Part shown: positions 24,863 to 33,644 of the stretch, one piece after another | Position numbering within the stretch: the first letter of the stretch is position 1 | How the letters are laid out: each line of letters begins with the position of its first letter | Assembly: GCA_027021445.1 (NCBI GenBank) | Contig: JALUUH010000097.1 | Span: 1 to 36,631 of the forward strand | DNA length: 36,631 bases | Source of the DNA: Gammaproteobacteria bacterium | Lineage (GTDB): Bacteria > Pseudomonadota > Gammaproteobacteria > S012-40 | Direction: 5' to 3' | Translations under genes and position numbers: made by a program | Notes under the pieces: generated by a model | The model's database searches: none | Seen by the model: the letters and a program-made list of their open reading frames with translations, nothing else | What the model was told of the DNA's origin: nothing

Positions 24863-27800
24863 TTAACTATAAAACGAATAGTTTTTGGTTAAAAACTCCG
24901 AGACCTTGTTAGCCGATATCGGTGGACTGAATAAAAATCCTTGTGAAATATTACACTTATGCTTGGTTAAAAACAACAATTGATCCTGCGTTTCTACACC
25001 TTCGGCAATGACTTCCATGCCTAGTTGATATGCCAATGTGATAATGGTATTCACAATAGATGCATCTTCCGGATCGGTGGTGATGTCTCGAATAAAAGAA
25101 TGATCTATTTTAAGCGTATGGATGGGAAAGCGTTTGAGATAACTTAATGAAGAATAACCGGTTCCAAAATCATCAATAGATAAACGTATCCCCATTTGAT
25201 TAAATCTTTCGAGTAAATCAAAAGTAATGTGTTCGTTTTTTACCAAAAGGCTTTCCGTGAGTTCAAACTCAAGTCGTTCAGGTGCCGCCTTGGTTTCCCG
25301 TAGAATATTTTTAATAGTTTGCTCGAAGTCGGCAATATCAAATTGACGTGAAGAAATATTAATCGATAATCTTTCCGGTGGAATGCCAGCATTTTGCCAG
25401 TCAGAAAGCTGTGCACATGCCTTGCGTAATACCCATTCACCGACCTGGATTATCAGTCCTGTTTCTTCCAGTACAGGAATAAATTCGCTGGGAGGTATGG
25501 CCCCCCATTCTGCGTGATGCCAGCGTAATAAACATTCTAAACCATATGTCTTTCCAGAGTGCAAATTGATTTGTGGCTGGTAGTATAATTCAAATTCTTC
25601 TCTCGCGACTGCATGGCGTAAATCATTTTCTAATTTTAGTCTTTCATAGGCTCGTAACGTTAAATCGTCGGTATAAAACTCGTATTGATTACGACCTAAT
25701 TCCTTGGATCGATACATGGCGACATCAGCATGTTTTAATAATGTACTCGTGTCCATACCATTATCTGGAAATAAACTAATTCCGATACTTGCGGTTAGAA
25801 AAATTTCATGCTTTTGCACAAAAAAAGGTAGGGTTAACATCGAAACAATTTTTTTAGAAATTAGTGCGGCATCATTCGATGTGTTGATATGTTCGAGAAT
25901 AACGGCAAATTCGTCACCACCTAACCTTGCAACAGTATCGCATTCTCGCAGACAGTACGCTAATTTTTTAGCAACTAATTGTAAGGCTTCATCGCCAATG
26001 TCGTGTCCGAGTGAATCGTTGATATATTTAAAACGATCAAGATCAATAAATAGAATAGCTGTTTTTGTTGAGCAACGTTTAGCTCGTAAGAGTGCATGGG
26101 ATAAACGATCAACAAAATAGGCACGGTTTGGCAGTTCAGTTAAGGTATCATGGTGTGCGAGATAATTGAGTCGCTCCTGTGTTTTCATTGTTTCAGTGAC
26201 ATCTTTTCCAGTGGAAATGAAATGAGTGATATAGCCTCGTTCATTTTTAAGTGGGGTGACACTCTTTTGTTCATAATAAGTAGAGCCACTTTGTTTTTTG
26301 TTAAGAATGACTTCATTAAATATTTTTCCGGTATTCAAACTTGCCCAGAGTTCTGGATAAAAAGTATCGCTTTGGTTAGCGGTTTTTAAGATGCTCATAT
26401 TTTTCCCGATGAGGTTGTTTTTTGTATAACCGGTAATCTTTTCAAATGCAGGATTTACGTATTCGATCACACCGTGTTTATTGGTTATTGCGATGGCATC
26501 TGCTGTTTGCTCCAGTGCGCTCGATAATTTATTGGTGTGGGCTTCAGAATTTTTTCTTGCCGAAATATCGCTAATGCTTCCACGAATTAATATGTTGTCT
26601 TCGGATGGCAGCTTTACTAACCGAATTTCGCATGGAATCGATTCTAATTTACGGTATATCTCATATTCGAAAATCGGAACTTTCCCAGATACAGCAAGAT
26701 CACTTTTTGATTTCAGTTCTCGGGATGAGTTTTCACCAGAAAATTCGCCATGCAAGCCTAGTGAAAAAAAACTCGTGTTACGGTAGTTTTGACGGTCTAA
26801 GTCTAATAACTTGAAAGCATTTTCATTGGCATCATTAATTTTTCCTGTTTCAGCATCGTATACAATAATCGCTTCTGGTGCGTTCTCCACCAGGGTACGA
26901 TATTTTTCCTCTTTTTTTTGAGATTCTTTTAGGGTTAGGCAATTCGTAATGGCATCGGCAATACGATGACTAATCGCTTCAAATTTTTTAGCCTGGTTAA
27001 TCGAAAAAGAATGATGTTGTGCACAATAATGAATTCCAAATAACCAGGGTTTTCCATGGCGTGGATAAATGACATTAACCATCTGCGAACGAATGGCAAA
27101 CATTTTAATGTCAGGCCCACTGCGAAAGTGTTCGTTATTATTGATGTCATAGGTGACAACGCCTCCAGCCGCCAATGCAGATCGGAAAACCATTTTTGTT
27201 GCTTCAGTTATCTTTATGGCTGATGTTTCGTCTTCATCGCCACTCTCCGCCCTAGCCTTGGCTCCTGGCCATTCTGGTCGAGTTTGCTCAATCGGGACGC
27301 TCCATTCTTCGATATTTGGATCACAGGGATAAAGTAACCAAGCTCGATCACAGGAGAATATTTCTAATATTTCTTGCATGATCTTGCCTAACATCTCGTG
27401 CATATCATCTTGCAAAAAAATAATTTGGCTAATGCGATATAATGCGTCAAGATAACTCAAATTTTGTTGCTCAGTGTTATTTACCTGGCGCAAGGCTTCG
27501 TATGTTAAAAAAGTATTTATTGTATTAGAGATCGGTTGTGCAATTTCATTGAGTAATGCTCTGTTGTTGTTTAGTTTCGAAGTTGAATTTATGCCAAATT
27601 CTGCGCCTAATAACCATACAGTATGTTCATTCAAGTGTAAGGCAATCGTTAATATGTTATCAATCTCAAGGATGCTATCACTTTGGTATTGAGCATATTC
27701 CGGAAGTTTGAGATCTAAATTAATCGCTTGTTGCGATGTTAGTGTCTGCGAAATGATGGCAGTGACGCTATTGCCTATTAATGTTTCTTTTTTTAAGGCC

Positions 27801-28039
27801 GCTTTCTGTGGGGATGGGGATGATGTGCTCAGACTAAATTTTTGGTATTTTGACGTGAGTAAATTATTGGGCTGGATAATGAGCGTGCTATTACATTGTA
27901 AAATATCTAACAGAAATTTGAGGATGTGAGAGAGCAGAATGTCTAGAGAAGCGGTTTCTGTGTCGATGTTATTAATGCGCTGCAAGGCATCCAGGAGACG
28001 TAGTTTCTCTTCATCGTTTGGCCTTATTTTTTGATCCAA
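24863..28039 (-). CDS. GAF-PAS-PAS-GGDEF-EAL cyclic-di-GMP enzyme (copy 2)
   Basis: This is a 1058-residue paralogue of the preceding gene with the same domain order: GAF about residues 175-365, two PAS domains about 375-620, GGDEF about 630-790 and EAL about 805-1050. GGDEF is intact and, unlike copy 1, a canonical RxxD inhibitory site (RECD) sits five residues before it. EAL residues are intact (YGLECLLRW, DDFGTGYSS and others). The start is TTG 28039 (DQKIRPNDEEKLRLL) with a G-rich stretch about a dozen bases upstream. It lies upstream of copy 1 in the same direction with only about 54 bp between stop and next start, so the two are probably co-transcribed. GAF and PAS ligands are unknown. 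Confidence 0.9.
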   Translation of the reverse strand: MDQKIRPNDEEKLRLLDALQRINNIDTETASLDILLSHILKFLLDILQCNSTLIIQPNNLLTSKYQKFSLSTSSPSPQKAALKKETLIGNSVTAIISQTLTSQQAINLDLKLPEYAQYQSDSILEIDNILTIALHLNEHTVWLLGAEFGINSTSKLNNNRALLNEIAQPISNTINTFLTYEALRQVNNTEQQNLSYLDALYRISQIIFLQDDMHEMLGKIMQEILEIFSCDRAWLLYPCDPNIEEWSVPIEQTRPEWPGAKARAESGDEDETSAIKITEATKMVFRSALAAGGVVTYDINNNEHFRSGPDIKMFAIRSQMVNVIYPRHGKPWLFGIHYCAQHHSFSINQAKKFEAISHRIADAITNCLTLKESQKKEEKYRTLVENAPEAIIVYDAETGKINDANENAFKLLDLDRQNYRNTSFFSLGLHGEFSGENSSRELKSKSDLAVSGKVPIFEYEIYRKLESIPCEIRLVKLPSEDNILIRGSISDISARKNSEAHTNKLSSALEQTADAIAITNKHGVIEYVNPAFEKITGYTKNNLIGKNMSILKTANQSDTFYPELWASLNTGKIFNEVILNKKQSGSTYYEQKSVTPLKNERGYITHFISTGKDVTETMKTQERLNYLAHHDTLTELPNRAYFVDRLSHALLRAKRCSTKTAILFIDLDRFKYINDSLGHDIGDEALQLVAKKLAYCLRECDTVARLGGDEFAVILEHINTSNDAALISKKIVSMLTLPFFVQKHEIFLTASIGISLFPDNGMDTSTLLKHADVAMYRSKELGRNQYEFYTDDLTLRAYERLKLENDLRHAVAREEFELYYQPQINLHSGKTYGLECLLRWHHAEWGAIPPSEFIPVLEETGLIIQVGEWVLRKACAQLSDWQNAGIPPERLSINISSRQFDIADFEQTIKNILRETKAAPERLEFELTESLLVKNEHITFDLLERFNQMGIRLSIDDFGTGYSSLSYLKRFPIHTLKIDHSFIRDITTDPEDASIVNTIITLAYQLGMEVIAEGVETQDQLLFLTKHKCNISQGFLFSPPISANKVSEFLTKNYSFYS

Positions 28040-28475
28040 TGAAGTGATAAGTAACCCCCAAATCTAAATGTAATACTATCTATCCCAAGGTAGCCAAATT
28101 TGAAATACTTAAGTTAAAGCTTTTTTTGATTATGTGTGACATTATAAGGTCATTGCTATTGGCTTTTTTTCGCATAGCTGGTTGTTACTTCTTATTTTAT
28201 ATTGTAAAAATTATGTGAGGATGCTTAATAATAGATGAATAATACTAGCAATGTCTATGGGAATATTTTAGTTAGAAATATTAGGGTTTTGGCGGAAATG
28301 ATAGATAAAATATTGATCAGTATTATATGCTATCAATGCTGAGTTCTGCCATAAACAAGATACCTACTATGATAAAAATGACTAACTAGTTTTCGCAGAA
28401 GATGTATTTTAAACTCATTAAATACTTGCAGATATTATTAACTATTACTGCCCAACGATTAGGAAAAGTCTGTTG
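28040..28475. other. Intergenic, AT-rich, divergent promoter region
   Basis: About 435 bp separate the divergent starts of the GGDEF-EAL copy 2 gene and the FRG gene. A 35-codon open stretch from ATG 28234 has no ribosome site and is probably noise. I see no clear dyad or RNA gene. Confidence 0.5.
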
Positions 28476-29171
28476 ATGAATAGGTTGGAAAATATAGATC
28501 ATTTATTTGATTTTTTATCAAATTGTGTTTCTTCAAATCGCAAATTGATTTTTAGAGGGTTAAGGGATAAATCTTATGCCTTGTTGCCGAGCATTGGTCG
28601 AGTTAAGACACCTGAAGGTGATGCTTTTAGTTGTGTTATGGAGGATCAGTTACTACAACTCTTTAAACAGAAAGCGTACTCACTTGTGAGCGAATATAAA
28701 GATAACAAGCTTGCCTTACTCTCGGTAGCTCATCATCATGGACTGCCCACTCGTTTAATGAATTGGACAAAAAATCCGTTGGTAGCCATTTATTTTGCAT
28801 GTTCCAATGATCTTAAGTCTAAACCTGCGGAAGAAGATTCAATTCTTTATACTTTTGAATACGATGGGAACATTGATCAAGCATTAGATTTTGATCCCTT
28901 TAATATCGAATCCGTAAAATTGTACAACCCTCAATATTGGAATCCTAGAATTGCAGCGCAAGACGGGATATTTACCGTACATCCTGATCCGTTGACAGAG
29001 TTTTCAGTTCAAGGCCTAGAGAAAGTCGCCATTGCTTGTCATTTAAACAGAGATATCAAACATGCTTTGAACACCTTGGGAGTGAATCATGCTATGTTGT
29101 TTCCTGATTTAGATGGGATATCAGATCATATTAAGTGGTTACGTACCCAACGTTCTAATTTTCAGGCTTAA
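28476..29171 (+). CDS. FRG-domain protein
   Basis: This is a 231-residue soluble protein consisting almost only of an FRG domain, named for its Phe-Arg-Gly motif. FRG is visible in LIFRGLRDKSYALLPSIGR (about residues 22-40), and the second hallmark AHHHGLPTRLMNWTKNPLVA is at about 85-105, followed by IYFACSND. FRG proteins are found in many bacteria and phages, often near mobile or defence genes, and their activity is unknown. TTG 28473 directly precedes ATG 28476; I chose the ATG, with AGGA about 11 bp upstream. The 3' end overlaps the opposing coiled-coil gene by 17 bp. Confidence 0.88.
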   Translation: MNRLENIDHLFDFLSNCVSSNRKLIFRGLRDKSYALLPSIGRVKTPEGDAFSCVMEDQLLQLFKQKAYSLVSEYKDNKLALLSVAHHHGLPTRLMNWTKNPLVAIYFACSNDLKSKPAEEDSILYTFEYDGNIDQALDFDPFNIESVKLYNPQYWNPRIAAQDGIFTVHPDPLTEFSVQGLEKVAIACHLNRDIKHALNTLGVNHAMLFPDLDGISDHIKWLRTQRSNFQA

Positions 29172-30264
29172 GCTCATTGATCTGTTGTTGAATTCGTTCA
29201 TTTTCCATTTCAAGCGTTTTAAAGCAGGTTTTTATTTCTTGGGTTTGAATGCCTAAACTTTGAACTTGGTCGTCGAGTTCAAGTTTGGCATCAGTATCCA
29301 TTTCGACTGCATTAATAGCGCCGCGTAATTCACGAATTGAAACTTCAAGGTTGTCTACTACTTCTATCGAAATATTGAGGTCGGTTTTTTGTTGCTCTGC
29401 TTGCAAGGCGGACATTTTTTCAAGTTCTTGTTTTCGCTTTTCTTCGGTTTCTTGCTGCTCACTTTCTAGGGTCACAAATGCTGCCTCAAGTTGTTGAAGC
29501 TCTTGGTTTAGCCGGTTTTGTTGCTCTTCCATCTCTTTTAATTTGCTGTCTAATACCGTCTCAGCCGATTCATGATCATTAATAATCTGTTTTAGTCGCT
29601 CGGCATCTTCTGAGCTTAATTCCAGGCCTTGAATGGCTTCTTTCAAATTTTTGTAGGATTCGCGTAATCCGTCATAGGTTTTTTGCAGGCCTTCAAATAG
29701 GGTTTTATAACTTGAAAGTTGTATTACTTGTTTTTCCAGGTATTTTATACGTTCGCGAAGTTTATTTTCCTCTAAGGATGGGGCTGACTCTTTTTCTCGT
29801 GAATCCCTTCCGGTTCCTTCTAGGCGGTCATTGCCATCAGCGCGCAAAGATCGAGTGACAATTTCACCATCTGGAAGTTCGTTAATGAATCCAGCTTCGG
29901 TCCACCGTGTTAACATCTTACCGATGCGAAAATTGATGTCATCCCAGTAGCTCTTAATGGGTTTAGTGGTGGTAATAAAGTCACGCTCTAGAACTAACCA
30001 ATTAAGTCTGGCAACCATATATTTTTGACGTTTTATGGCAAGCTTTTCTCCATTTTCAGCTTCAGTATTGATCTGTTGTGCATATCCACGGGTAAATTTG
30101 ATAGCGGTTAATAGATATTTTTTGAAGTATTCCTGTGGTGAGGTATTGGCTTCGTAATGTGGTTTGTATTTTTTGATGCGTTTTATCAATACCGCAATAA
30201 TTACTAGCAGCGCAAATAATACTTCAAGTAATACAAAAAATAGATAAATATTTAATTCAATCAT
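29155..30264 (-). CDS. Membrane-anchored coiled-coil protein
   Basis: This is a 369-residue protein with one N-terminal membrane helix (LFFVLLEVLFALLVIIAVLI, residues 8-27) followed by a strongly basic KRIKKYK. This predicts the N-terminus outside and the long body in the cytoplasm. Residues about 30-140 form a compact region containing SYWDDINFRIGKMLTRW. From about residue 165 to the end nearly everything is Glu/Gln/Leu/Lys heptads, a long coiled coil. I do not recognise a named family. It follows the VWA gene by 19 bp in the same direction and is almost certainly in one operon with it. Likely roles are scaffold or membrane-tethered partner; that is inference. Confidence 0.75.
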   Translation of the reverse strand: MIELNIYLFFVLLEVLFALLVIIAVLIKRIKKYKPHYEANTSPQEYFKKYLLTAIKFTRGYAQQINTEAENGEKLAIKRQKYMVARLNWLVLERDFITTTKPIKSYWDDINFRIGKMLTRWTEAGFINELPDGEIVTRSLRADGNDRLEGTGRDSREKESAPSLEENKLRERIKYLEKQVIQLSSYKTLFEGLQKTYDGLRESYKNLKEAIQGLELSSEDAERLKQIINDHESAETVLDSKLKEMEEQQNRLNQELQQLEAAFVTLESEQQETEEKRKQELEKMSALQAEQQKTDLNISIEVVDNLEVSIRELRGAINAVEMDTDAKLELDDQVQSLGIQTQEIKTCFKTLEMENERIQQQINELKPEN

Positions 30265-30283
30265 TGCTTATTTTTTAGGTCGA

Positions 30284-32107
30284 TTATTTATTTTCTGGGG
30301 GTTCTTCTCGAGACTCTTCTGAAAATATTTCTGCGGGCTCCTCTATAGGTTTATCTGTAGATGTTTCATCAAGATCCACTCCTTCGTCTGCAAAACCTTG
30401 TTGCACATCCTTGGCAGGTTTATCTGAGTTATCCGTATTATTACTCTTATTGAATCGCTTGTTATAATAGATGTAAGCACCGTAACCTAAGCCAAGTGCT
30501 ATATTTAATAATAGGAAGCCAATGATTGCTTGCGTATAATTCACGCTGGATGCATCATCCTCCGATGAATGGGTTATAGATTCCACAGAAATTTCATCAC
30601 TCGGATGTTTCTCTTGGTCGATGTTTGAATGGGTTTGATCTTCTATTATCTCGGGTTCGTTCTCTGGTTCATGTGTATTGATAGGTTCTATTGGCCGAGA
30701 GGGTTCAATGACTTCTTTGACGGGTACTGGTTCTTTAAAGGCTTCGGTGACAGGCATTGCTTGTTGTACAAAAGGGTTACTTTCGGTGAGTGATTTTATA
30801 CTGACAAAAGATGCTTTTTTACGATCAAATGTTTCGCCTGTGATGATTACTTCAAGTTTATAAATACCTTCATCATAAAGCGTGAGCGTATTACCATATA
30901 TTCCATCTTTGCGTTCACTGCCGACTTCTGACCCATCATCGACTAGCGGAAAATCTTGTACAGATTCATCGGGGTAAATGATTCTGAGAATAAACTGCGT
31001 GTTATTGAGTATGGCTTTTTTAGTGAGTCTTTTTTTATTTTTTTGCAACCATGCTTGGATTAGAAAAGGTTTTCCAGGTTCAGCTGTGGTTTTAGATACG
31101 ACCGAATTGAGACTAAGATCAGTTACAATATAGGCTTTATTTTCACCTTCACTAAATTTTAAGCGCCAAAACCCTGGGGCAGGCTTGATAATGGTGATTA
31201 AATCAAATTTTCGTGCATTAAACCATCGTATGTTGGGCTTGATTGTTTTTTTGTTGAAATCTTGTCCTGAAGGGTTTTCTAATGAGATTGTGGTATTTGG
31301 ACGTAACTTGGATGCAACAATGGTTAGCTCATTGACCTTTTTATCAACGATGAAGCTATTCTCTGTTATCGGTAACATATTCGGGCTTTTGCTGCGTTCG
31401 AAAATATTTTCGAATACCTGGTGAACTGCATTCGCATTTTTTACCAAGGTAAATGAGCCGTTAGTATCTTGTGCGGCAAGTCGTAGCAGGGGTATGTAGG
31501 ATGTTTTGCTAAAAGCGATGGAATAAACACGTATTTTTTCTTCAGCAAGCCTAGGGGTAAGGTCTTCCAATGTTCTCTCTAATAGTCGCAAATCGAGATT
31601 ATTATTACCGACATCCATTTTCCCATCCGACATTAAGATAATTATTCTATCGCGATGCGGTGAGTTTTTTGTTTGCGTCGAATTGAGCTGTCTGAATGTT
31701 TCATATCCGTGTCGTAGCGCAGCATAGATATTTGTCCTTAACCCAGTGGCGGTTAAGCGGTCGATTTGATCGTATATTTTTAGTTCATTGCTATAATTAG
31801 CGAGTGATAAAAAAGGGGTCATTTTGTAGGTTTTATCACTAAAGTTCACGAGTGAGACTCGGTCTTTTTCGCTGAGTAAAGTGATAAACATCTTGGCGGC
31901 CTGAATACGCATTTTTAGCGGATCATTTTTTTTCATGCTGCCTGAATTATCGATCGCTAAAATGAAATCTATGCCGTGTTCTGGTTTAGCGTGTGCGGAA
32001 GAAAAAGCAAAGACTAAAAAGCTAATGAGTAAAACCATGACTGCCAGTCTGTATATTAAGTGACTGTAATGATGCAGGCTAGAAATATGAGTTGGTTGAA
32101 TTGCCAC
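30284..32107 (-). CDS. Periplasmic VWA-domain protein with C-terminal membrane anchor
   Basis: This is a 607-residue protein. A signal peptide covers residues 1-41 (LAVMVLLISFLVFAFSSAHA, then KPEHG). A von Willebrand A domain follows, with a complete MIDAS: DFILAIDNSGSM near residue 55 (DxSxS), a conserved Thr in ATGLRTN, and IILMSDGKMD. Then come beta-rich modules; one has the DDGSEVGSERKDGIYGN pattern of extracellular Ig-like repeats. An acidic Pro/Glu linker follows, then one TM (IIGFLLLNIALGLGYGAYIY, about 535-555) and a 50-residue acidic cytoplasmic tail. The start is GTG 32107 with GGGGA upstream. It is the first gene of a pair with the coiled-coil protein and divergent from the hydrolase gene. 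Confidence 0.87.
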   Translation of the reverse strand: MAIQPTHISSLHHYSHLIYRLAVMVLLISFLVFAFSSAHAKPEHGIDFILAIDNSGSMKKNDPLKMRIQAAKMFITLLSEKDRVSLVNFSDKTYKMTPFLSLANYSNELKIYDQIDRLTATGLRTNIYAALRHGYETFRQLNSTQTKNSPHRDRIIILMSDGKMDVGNNNLDLRLLERTLEDLTPRLAEEKIRVYSIAFSKTSYIPLLRLAAQDTNGSFTLVKNANAVHQVFENIFERSKSPNMLPITENSFIVDKKVNELTIVASKLRPNTTISLENPSGQDFNKKTIKPNIRWFNARKFDLITIIKPAPGFWRLKFSEGENKAYIVTDLSLNSVVSKTTAEPGKPFLIQAWLQKNKKRLTKKAILNNTQFILRIIYPDESVQDFPLVDDGSEVGSERKDGIYGNTLTLYDEGIYKLEVIITGETFDRKKASFVSIKSLTESNPFVQQAMPVTEAFKEPVPVKEVIEPSRPIEPINTHEPENEPEIIEDQTHSNIDQEKHPSDEISVESITHSSEDDASSVNYTQAIIGFLLLNIALGLGYGAYIYYNKRFNKSNNTDNSDKPAKDVQQGFADEGVDLDETSTDKPIEEPAEIFSEESREEPPENK

Positions 32108-32166
32108 GCTGTCCCCTAATTCCGTTCAGTAGGATTAATAAGCAATATATACGCCTCGAAATGTGC

Positions 32167-32253
32167 GTGTATACACCCCTCTAGGATAGATTCCGGGAGG
32201 GATAGAGTGTTTATCGACACTAAAATATAAAACTTAAAAATGCTATGTATACA
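32167..32253. promoter_or_regulatory. Paired TGTATACA sites in divergent promoter region
   Basis: GTGTATACAC (32167-32176) and TGTATACA (32246-32253) are perfect palindromes with centres 78 bp apart, extended by CCCC and GGGG respectively. A smaller dyad AGTGT/ACACT lies between (32216-32231). All sit between the divergent VWA and hydrolase genes, so they may be operators for one or both. The regulator is unknown. Confidence 0.4.
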
Positions 32254-32323
32254 GGGGTTTAGTGTTTCTTGAAGCGGACCTTGTTATACTCGAATCTCAA
32301 TGCTTGAAAGCTAATAAAAAGGC

Positions 32324-33301
32324 ATGAACGAACTTCTTTTTAGCGTATTTACATTATTATTTGCGATTTCTGGATATGCTTTTTTTCAATCTAGGGCGCG
32401 CAGACGTGGCTGGCATTTTACGCAAGGCTTACCTAAGGACTTGGATCATTATTTGGCGGCTAAGGAGTCACGCTATGCTAAAATTGTCCCCAATACTGAA
32501 AAAACGATTATTTGGTATGCTCCTGAAACAAAGCGACAAACCGCAATTTCCATTGTATTTATTCATGGTTACTCCGCATCAAGACAAGAACTCAGTCCAC
32601 TGACTGAAAATATCGCTCAGCGATTAAAAGCCAATCTGTTTTTAACGCGTTTGACGGGTCACGGTCAGGATGCAAACGCGATGAACGATGTTAGCATTCC
32701 AGCATTGCAAAATGATGTAGCCGAAGCCTATGAAATAGGCAAAAAAATAGGCAAAAAAATGATTCTAATGGGTAACTCAACAGGGGCGACATTACTGACT
32801 TGCTTTGCCAGCAGCCTATCTTTACCCCAGGTCTTAGGATTGATTTTGCTTTCTCCCAATTATGGCTTACAAAATAAGCAGTCAGAATGGCTATTGCTGC
32901 CGCTAGCGCGATATTGGATGCCAATATTCAAAGGAAAGCATTATGAGTTTGTTCCTAGCAATGAGAGGCAAGCGCAATATTGGACTTGTAAATATCCGCT
33001 AACGGCCTTGGTTCCTATGATGAAATTCGTTCAAATGGCGAGAAATGCTCATTTATCAAATATAGCCTTAGCTACACTCATTTTATATGCAGCTGAGGAT
33101 CAATTAATCGACAATGAGCAAACAAAAAAAATTTATGGAAAACTGGGTTCGCGGAACAAAAAAATAGAATCGATTCATGGTGCCCAGGGTGATACTCGAC
33201 ATGTCATTGCGGGCGATATACTTAGCCCGCATACCACTCAAAAGGTAGAAGAAAAGCTGATGAGTTTCATTTCTTTACTCATTTCAGATTCTTCTGGGTG
33301 A
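32324..33301 (+). CDS. Alpha/beta hydrolase (serine hydrolase)
   Basis: This is a 325-residue protein with a hydrophobic N-terminus (LLFSVFTLLFAISGYAFF) that should anchor it in the membrane or act as an uncleaved signal. The alpha/beta hydrolase core follows: oxyanion-type VFIHGYSASRQE, RLTGHGQD, the nucleophile elbow MGNSTGAT (GxSxG, Ser as nucleophile), an acid in LYAAEDQLID and the catalytic His in GDTRHVIAG. This is the layout of esterases and monoacylglycerol lipases; the substrate cannot be inferred. ATG 32324 has AAAAAGG immediately upstream, closer than usual. It converges on a small membrane protein gene. Confidence 0.85.
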   Translation: MNELLFSVFTLLFAISGYAFFQSRARRRGWHFTQGLPKDLDHYLAAKESRYAKIVPNTEKTIIWYAPETKRQTAISIVFIHGYSASRQELSPLTENIAQRLKANLFLTRLTGHGQDANAMNDVSIPALQNDVAEAYEIGKKIGKKMILMGNSTGATLLTCFASSLSLPQVLGLILLSPNYGLQNKQSEWLLLPLARYWMPIFKGKHYEFVPSNERQAQYWTCKYPLTALVPMMKFVQMARNAHLSNIALATLILYAAEDQLIDNEQTKKIYGKLGSRNKKIESIHGAQGDTRHVIAGDILSPHTTQKVEEKLMSFISLLISDSSG

Positions 33302-33336
33302 GGCCTGCTGCGTAAGTGTTATTTTACAAAAGAGGC

Positions 33337-33477
33337 TTATTTCTCGTTATACTCCTTATTAACATTACGGCGAATACTGAAGTAGAACAAAAATATGGCC
33401 GCAACCATTATAAATCCAATAACCCCAATGACCCACATAATGGAGTTCATATTTTCAATGAGCCAGCTTTTTTCCAT
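33337..33477 (-). CDS. 46-residue single-pass membrane protein
   Basis: This short reading frame encodes MEKSWLIENMNSIMWVIG and then VIGFIMVAAIFLFYF, followed by SIRRNVNKEYNEK. That gives one clear transmembrane helix with a basic flank after it (N-out, C-in predicted). ATG is at 33477 with AAAAGGG about 7 bp before it, a good ribosome site. The stop TAA is at 33337-33339. The opposite strand also has an open frame (33316-33636), but that one lacks such features and runs through a MITE remnant. The function is unknown. Small proteins of this shape often bind larger membrane complexes. Confidence 0.6.
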   Translation of the reverse strand: MEKSWLIENMNSIMWVIGVIGFIMVAAIFLFYFSIRRNVNKEYNEK

Positions 33478-33545
33478 CTTTTAACCCTTTTAATAATACG
33501 CTTGGCTATAATGCAAACAGATCATAGCGGAACATTCAACAATCA

Positions 33546-33587
33546 GGCTTGGTCGCAGTCGGTCAGTCTGTTCTCGGACAAGCTCCT
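33546..33587 (-). repeat. Partial MITE end
   Basis: The reverse complement of this stretch begins AGGAGCTTGTCCGAGAACAG and continues ACTGACC and ACTGCG like 11465-11503, then diverges. TA follows the outer end, as in the full element. It is a single end of the same family, located between the small membrane protein and the secreted protein gene. Confidence 0.65.
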
Positions 33588-33644
33588 AACACAGACCTTG
33601 CACGCATCGAACCCGATGCCAAAAACTAAATATTAGCTTTAACG

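Noticed and set aside
28234-28341. 35-codon peptide in the divergent region
   Set aside because: No ribosome site and AT-driven composition; chance reading frame likely.
28476-29171. FRG gene and coiled-coil gene as a toxin-antitoxin pair
   Set aside because: They are convergent rather than co-transcribed, and the coiled-coil gene clearly belongs with the VWA gene.
33316-33636. Plus-strand reading frame of 106 codons
   Set aside because: It runs through the MITE fragment, has no good ribosome site, and the opposite strand holds a better small membrane protein.
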